From: an uncultured Pseudomonadota bacterium
GTDB taxonomy: Bacteria; Pseudomonadota; Gammaproteobacteria; Burkholderiales; Casimicrobiaceae
NCBI GenBank assembly: GCA_937958295.1
Contig: CALFEY010000130.1
Coordinates: 1 to 8,771, forward strand
Reading direction: 5' to 3'
DNA length: 8,771 nucleotides
Shown piece after piece: positions 6,986 to 8,771 of this stretch (position 1 is its first letter; each line of letters starts with the position of its first letter). The notes beneath the pieces were generated by a model. That model did not search any database and was not told the origin of the DNA. It saw only the letters and a list, made by a program, of their open reading frames with translations. Made by a program: the position numbers and the translations under genes.

Positions 6986-7516
6986 CTACGGCAGGCGGAC
7001 GAAGAAGACCCGCTCGAACACGAGGGTGACGGCCACGGCCGTGCACACTCCGCACACGAGCGCGAAGACGATGTCGCCGCGCGGCGAGCCGCTGCGCGCG
7101 CCGGCGAGGCGCTCGGCGCGCCGAAACACGAATACGTAGACCGTGACGAACAGCGCCGTGCCGAGCCAGAAGGGCAGGCCGTGGCCCACGAGCAGCAGCG
7201 CGTAGATGAAGAACAACGCCCCGGCAATCACGAAGTTGGACGTGGGCGCGTAGTCGGCAGCGTCGGGCTCTGCGGCCGTCCACGACGATGCGCGTGCGCG
7301 CGCGAGCGAGCGCCACGCGAGCACGCCGCCCAGGATCGCGATGGCGAGCCCCACGAGTCCGGGCCACAGTCCCGGGGCGGTGTAGATCTCGGCGCCCTGG
7401 TGCGTCATGCGGTCCATGCGCCACGCCATGAAGACCACGAGGGCGCCCACGGCAATCCAGACGAAAGCTTCGCGCAACTCGCCTCGCGGCGACACAGGAT
7501 GCAGCGGGACGCTCAT
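6986..7516 (-). CDS. tctB: Tripartite tricarboxylate transporter small permease, TctB family
   Basis: This 176-residue small membrane subunit of the TTT transporter has four predicted membrane segments, at about 17-34, 48-68, 96-131 (a closely spaced pair) and 149-170. The second begins with the family-like APGLWPGLVGLAIAILGG (47-64). A polar, Asp/Ala-rich loop (70-93) joins segments 2 and 3. TctB partners TctA in the membrane; its precise role is still poorly defined. The start ATG 7516 has no ribosome site of its own. It overlaps the TGA of a 36-codon upstream ORF as ATGA, so ribosomes are probably handed over from that ORF. The frame stays open upstream, but no start codon fits the good ribosome site there. 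tctA follows 12 bp after the stop. Order B-A is normal, but no tctC is adjacent. Confidence 0.88.
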   Translation of the reverse strand: MSVPLHPVSPRGELREAFVWIAVGALVVFMAWRMDRMTHQGAEIYTAPGLWPGLVGLAIAILGGVLAWRSLARARASSWTAAEPDAADYAPTSNFVIAGALFFIYALLLVGHGLPFWLGTALFVTVYVFVFRRAERLAGARSGSPRGDIVFALVCGVCTAVAVTLVFERVFFVRLP

Positions 7517-7623
7517 GTGGCGCGCGCCGGCCGCATCACGGCACGGCCGGGCACGAGGCGTGGCAGGGACGTGCCGCCTGCCGCACGGGCGGCAAGCCGC
7601 GCGCGCTTGCGGGGCTCGAACAT
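7513..7623 (-). CDS. Possible 36-aa leader peptide ORF coupled to tctB
   Basis: This short ORF begins MFEPRKRARLAARAA and encodes 36 residues rich in Arg and Ala with no membrane segment. AGGAGG (7633-7628) sits four bases before its ATG, the best Shine-Dalgarno in the window. Its TGA overlaps the tctB ATG (ATGA), a classic geometry for translational coupling. The observed facts are the ribosome site, the open frame and the overlap; a role as a leader that feeds ribosomes into tctB is inference. It matches no family I recognise and lies where a tctC gene would often be. Eight of its codons are Arg, so it could sense Arg-tRNA or slow ribosomes, but the codons are mostly the common CGC/CGG/CGT types. 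The alternative is that the peptide itself is unimportant and only its translation matters. Confidence 0.5.
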   Translation of the reverse strand: MFEPRKRARLAARAAGGTSLPRLVPGRAVMRPARAT

Positions 7624-7627
7624 CCTT

Positions 7628-7633
7628 CCTCCT
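7628..7633 (-). promoter_or_regulatory. Strong Shine-Dalgarno before the leader ORF
   Basis: AGGAGG on the minus strand, followed by AAGG and then ATG, is the only consensus ribosome site in the window. It is positioned for the 36-codon leader ORF and lies about 110 nt before the tctB start, too far to serve tctB directly. Confidence 0.6.
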
Positions 7634-7671
7634 GTTGTGCGATGCAGCGCATGCGCCGCGGCGTTCGCTTC

Positions 7672-7702
7672 TTGCGAGCGATGATACGCGGCGCTCGCGC
7701 AA
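7672..7702 (-). promoter_or_regulatory. Candidate promoter/operator for the tct genes
   Basis: A minus-strand TATCAT (7686-7681), five of six matches to the -10 consensus, lies between inverted arms TTGCGCGAGCG (7702-7692) and CGCTCGCAA (7680-7672), which pair perfectly apart from a two-base insertion. Such an arrangement fits a repressor site across a promoter. No good -35 is found 16-18 bp upstream. A start near 7674 would give a leader of about 50 nt before the ATG at 7623; that leader contains the perfect palindrome GCGCATGCGC (7647-7656). Confidence 0.35.
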
Positions 7703-7759
7703 CGGAAGCCTGTTCGCGCGGGGCCGTGCCGGTGTAACCGACGGGTGTTCGAGGATAGC

Positions 7760-7800
7760 GCCCGCGCGGCGCAGGGCGCAACCCCTGGCCGCGCGCGGGC
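7760..7800. repeat. GC-rich inverted repeat, possible terminator
   Basis: GCCCGCGCG (7760-7768) and CGCGCGGGC (7792-7800) are perfect 9-bp inverted arms around a 23-nt loop. It lies beyond the stop of the beta-propeller gene and before the tct promoter candidate, a reasonable place for transcription to end. There is no T-run on the minus-strand exit side, so intrinsic termination is doubtful. Confidence 0.3.
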
Positions 7801-7818
7801 GCGTGGACGGCCCGCCTT

Positions 7819-7890
7819 CTTCAGCGCGACGGGCCCGGCCTACTTCAGCGCGCCAGGCCCCGCCATCTTCAGCGCGACAGGCGCGGGGCG
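7819..7890. repeat. Three tandem 24-bp repeats across a stop codon
   Basis: Three copies begin at 7819, 7843 and 7867, each opening CTTCAGCGCG. The first two align over all 24 bases; the third diverges in its last bases. The third copy carries the last three codons and the TGA (7871-7869) of the beta-propeller gene. Because 24 is a multiple of three, the same in-frame TGA recurs in each copy on the minus strand (TCGCGCTGA or GCGCGCTGA). A degenerate partial copy may lie just to the left (about 7796-7818). The pattern looks like local duplication of the gene's 3' end by slippage. Confidence 0.7.
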
Positions 7891-8771
7891 ACAACCAGGT
7901 CGACGGCAAGCGGCGCCTCGCGCGCGACGAGTACCGTGCGCCCGTCCGTCGTGGCGGCAATCGACACCCCCGCGGCCGTAGGCCCGAAGTCGCGGCGCCA
8001 GGCATCGACGCGGCGCGCGAGATCGTGGCGCACGAGCTCGCGCGTGCCGGGTGGCCGATAGTAGATTGCGTCCCCGGCCAGCAGCCAGTCGAAGCGATTG
8101 CCTTCGCCGATGGGCAGCGCGAGCGGTTCGCACTTCAGCGTGGCGAGCTCGCACAGCGTGAGCCCGTCGAGTGCGGGTTGCAGGAGCGCGATGCGGCCGC
8201 CTGCCACCTGGTACTCCGCCGCCATCGGCAGGGGCAGTCGCGTCGGAGCCTTGCCGAGGTCGTCGGTGCGCGACACGCGTGCGGCGTTGTCGGCGACTTC
8301 GCCGACGATCCACGAGCCGGGTCCCGCAGGTCGCAGGTCGAACACGCTGTCCCCCAGCGCGGCCAGTACCTCGATGCTGCTGCTTGCGGGGTCGATGCGC
8401 ACGGCCTGCTGCCGACGCGCGCCGTCCTCACGACGGCCTACGCGGATGGCGTACACCGCCTTGCCGTCGTGCGACCAATGAGGACGCATGTACACGTACT
8501 CGTCGGAGGCGGTGAGGCGGCGCGCCTCGCCGCCGATCTCCGCCACGTACACGGCGGCGGCGCCGTCGCGATTGGACATGAACACCACGCTCCGGTTGTC
8601 GGGCGCGAACTCGGGCTGGTTGGTATAGCGCATCGAAGGCCACAGCTCGCGGGGGGCTGCGGTACCGGCTCCAGGATCGAACGCGAACAGATTCGCGGCG
8701 TAGATCGCGTTCTCGAAGACGATGTTGCCCGCCCCGTCCGCGTCGGGAAAGCGCGCGCCGCGCGCGCCTAC
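7869..8771 (-). CDS. TolB/PD40-type beta-propeller protein, N-terminus beyond window
   Basis: The last 300 residues of a protein are visible; the frame is open to the window edge, and the internal ATG at 8633 is unlikely to be the start because homologous-looking sequence continues upstream of it. Two clear PD40/TolB-like blades are seen: QPEFAPDNRSVVFMSNRDG followed by YVAEIGGEARRLT, then RPHWSHDGKAVYAIRVG. An earlier NIVFENAIYAANLFAFDP and weaker blades near the end (FDWLLAGDAIYYRP; IAATTDGRTVLVAREA) fit a six- or seven-blade propeller. This architecture is common at the C-terminus of CadC-like winged-helix regulators with a propeller sensor domain, so a membrane regulator is one possibility. 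A periplasmic TolB-like protein is the other; the missing N-terminus decides. Its stop lies in a 24-bp tandem repeat, 245 bp before the tct leader ORF. Confidence 0.75.
   Translation of the reverse strand, partial: VGARGARFPDADGAGNIVFENAIYAANLFAFDPGAGTAAPRELWPSMRYTNQPEFAPDNRSVVFMSNRDGAAAVYVAEIGGEARRLTASDEYVYMRPHWSHDGKAVYAIRVGRREDGARRQQAVRIDPASSSIEVLAALGDSVFDLRPAGPGSWIVGEVADNAARVSRTDDLGKAPTRLPLPMAAEYQVAGGRIALLQPALDGLTLCELATLKCEPLALPIGEGNRFDWLLAGDAIYYRPPGTRELVRHDLARRVDAWRRDFGPTAAGVSIAATTDGRTVLVAREAPLAVDLVVAPRLSR

Noticed and set aside
5423..7684. Plus-strand open frame of 753 codons opposite tctA and tctB
   Set aside because: Same antisense effect of GC-rich codon use; low-complexity charged product and no ribosome site or domain.
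7536..7781. Minus-strand open frame of 81 codons in the gap upstream of tctB
   Set aside because: No ribosome site, no recognisable features, and it crosses the candidate promoter; it differs in frame from the better supported 36-codon leader.
7517..8005. Upstream extension of tctB to give a 339-residue protein
   Set aside because: It would run through the tandem repeats and the end of the propeller gene; the added sequence is Arg/Ala-rich with no domain, and the ATG at 7516 gives the normal TctB length.
7840..8313. Minus-strand frame ending in repeated ALK residues within the 24-bp repeats
   Set aside because: It is a shadow of the propeller gene; the apparent peptide repeat is only the DNA repeat read in another frame.

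Overview
The window is a stretch of very GC-rich bacterial chromosome, roughly two-thirds G+C by eye, with strong G/C preference at third codon positions. The gene families point to a proteobacterium, and the tripartite tricarboxylate transporter (TTT) family makes a betaproteobacterium (Burkholderiales-like) the best guess. That placement is inference, since no rRNA or other marker gene is present. All but one of the genes lie on the minus strand. I see no insertion sequence, integrase, CRISPR array, tRNA or rRNA.

Left part (1-2682): a PhoX-family (DUF839) secreted phosphatase, cut at its C-terminus by the window edge, lies just downstream of a small GlsB/YeaQ/YmgE-type membrane protein, and the two probably form one transcription unit. 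A 105-bp divergent gap separates them from the only plus-strand gene, an exported DUF1223 thioredoxin-like protein. That gene converges on the sugar transporter with only 36 bp between the stop codons.

Centre (2719-7623): this reads from right to left on the minus strand. It contains a 36-codon leader ORF with the strongest Shine-Dalgarno in the window, then tctB (overlapping the leader stop as ATGA), tctA, a DUF993 protein (dihydrodipicolinate-synthase-like) and a sugar-porter MFS permease. A TATCAT -10-like box between inverted-repeat arms precedes the leader. A hairpin over the DUF993 stop, followed by a TATAAG box, suggests that the permease also has its own promoter. No TctC-type binding protein is visible. 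The likely theme is uptake and breakdown of a sugar or sugar-derived acid, with DUF993 as a candidate aldolase/lyase; the substrate cannot be read from the sequence.

Right part (7624-8771): a 245-bp gap holds the promoter/operator candidate, a GC-rich inverted repeat and three 24-bp tandem repeats. The repeats begin over the stop codon of a TolB/PD40 beta-propeller protein whose N-terminus lies beyond the window.

The items most worth a second look are the coupled leader ORF that sits where a tctC gene would often be found, the TctBA-DUF993-sugar porter combination, and the tandem repeat that triplicates an in-frame stop codon. I do not see a clear new defence or mobile system here.
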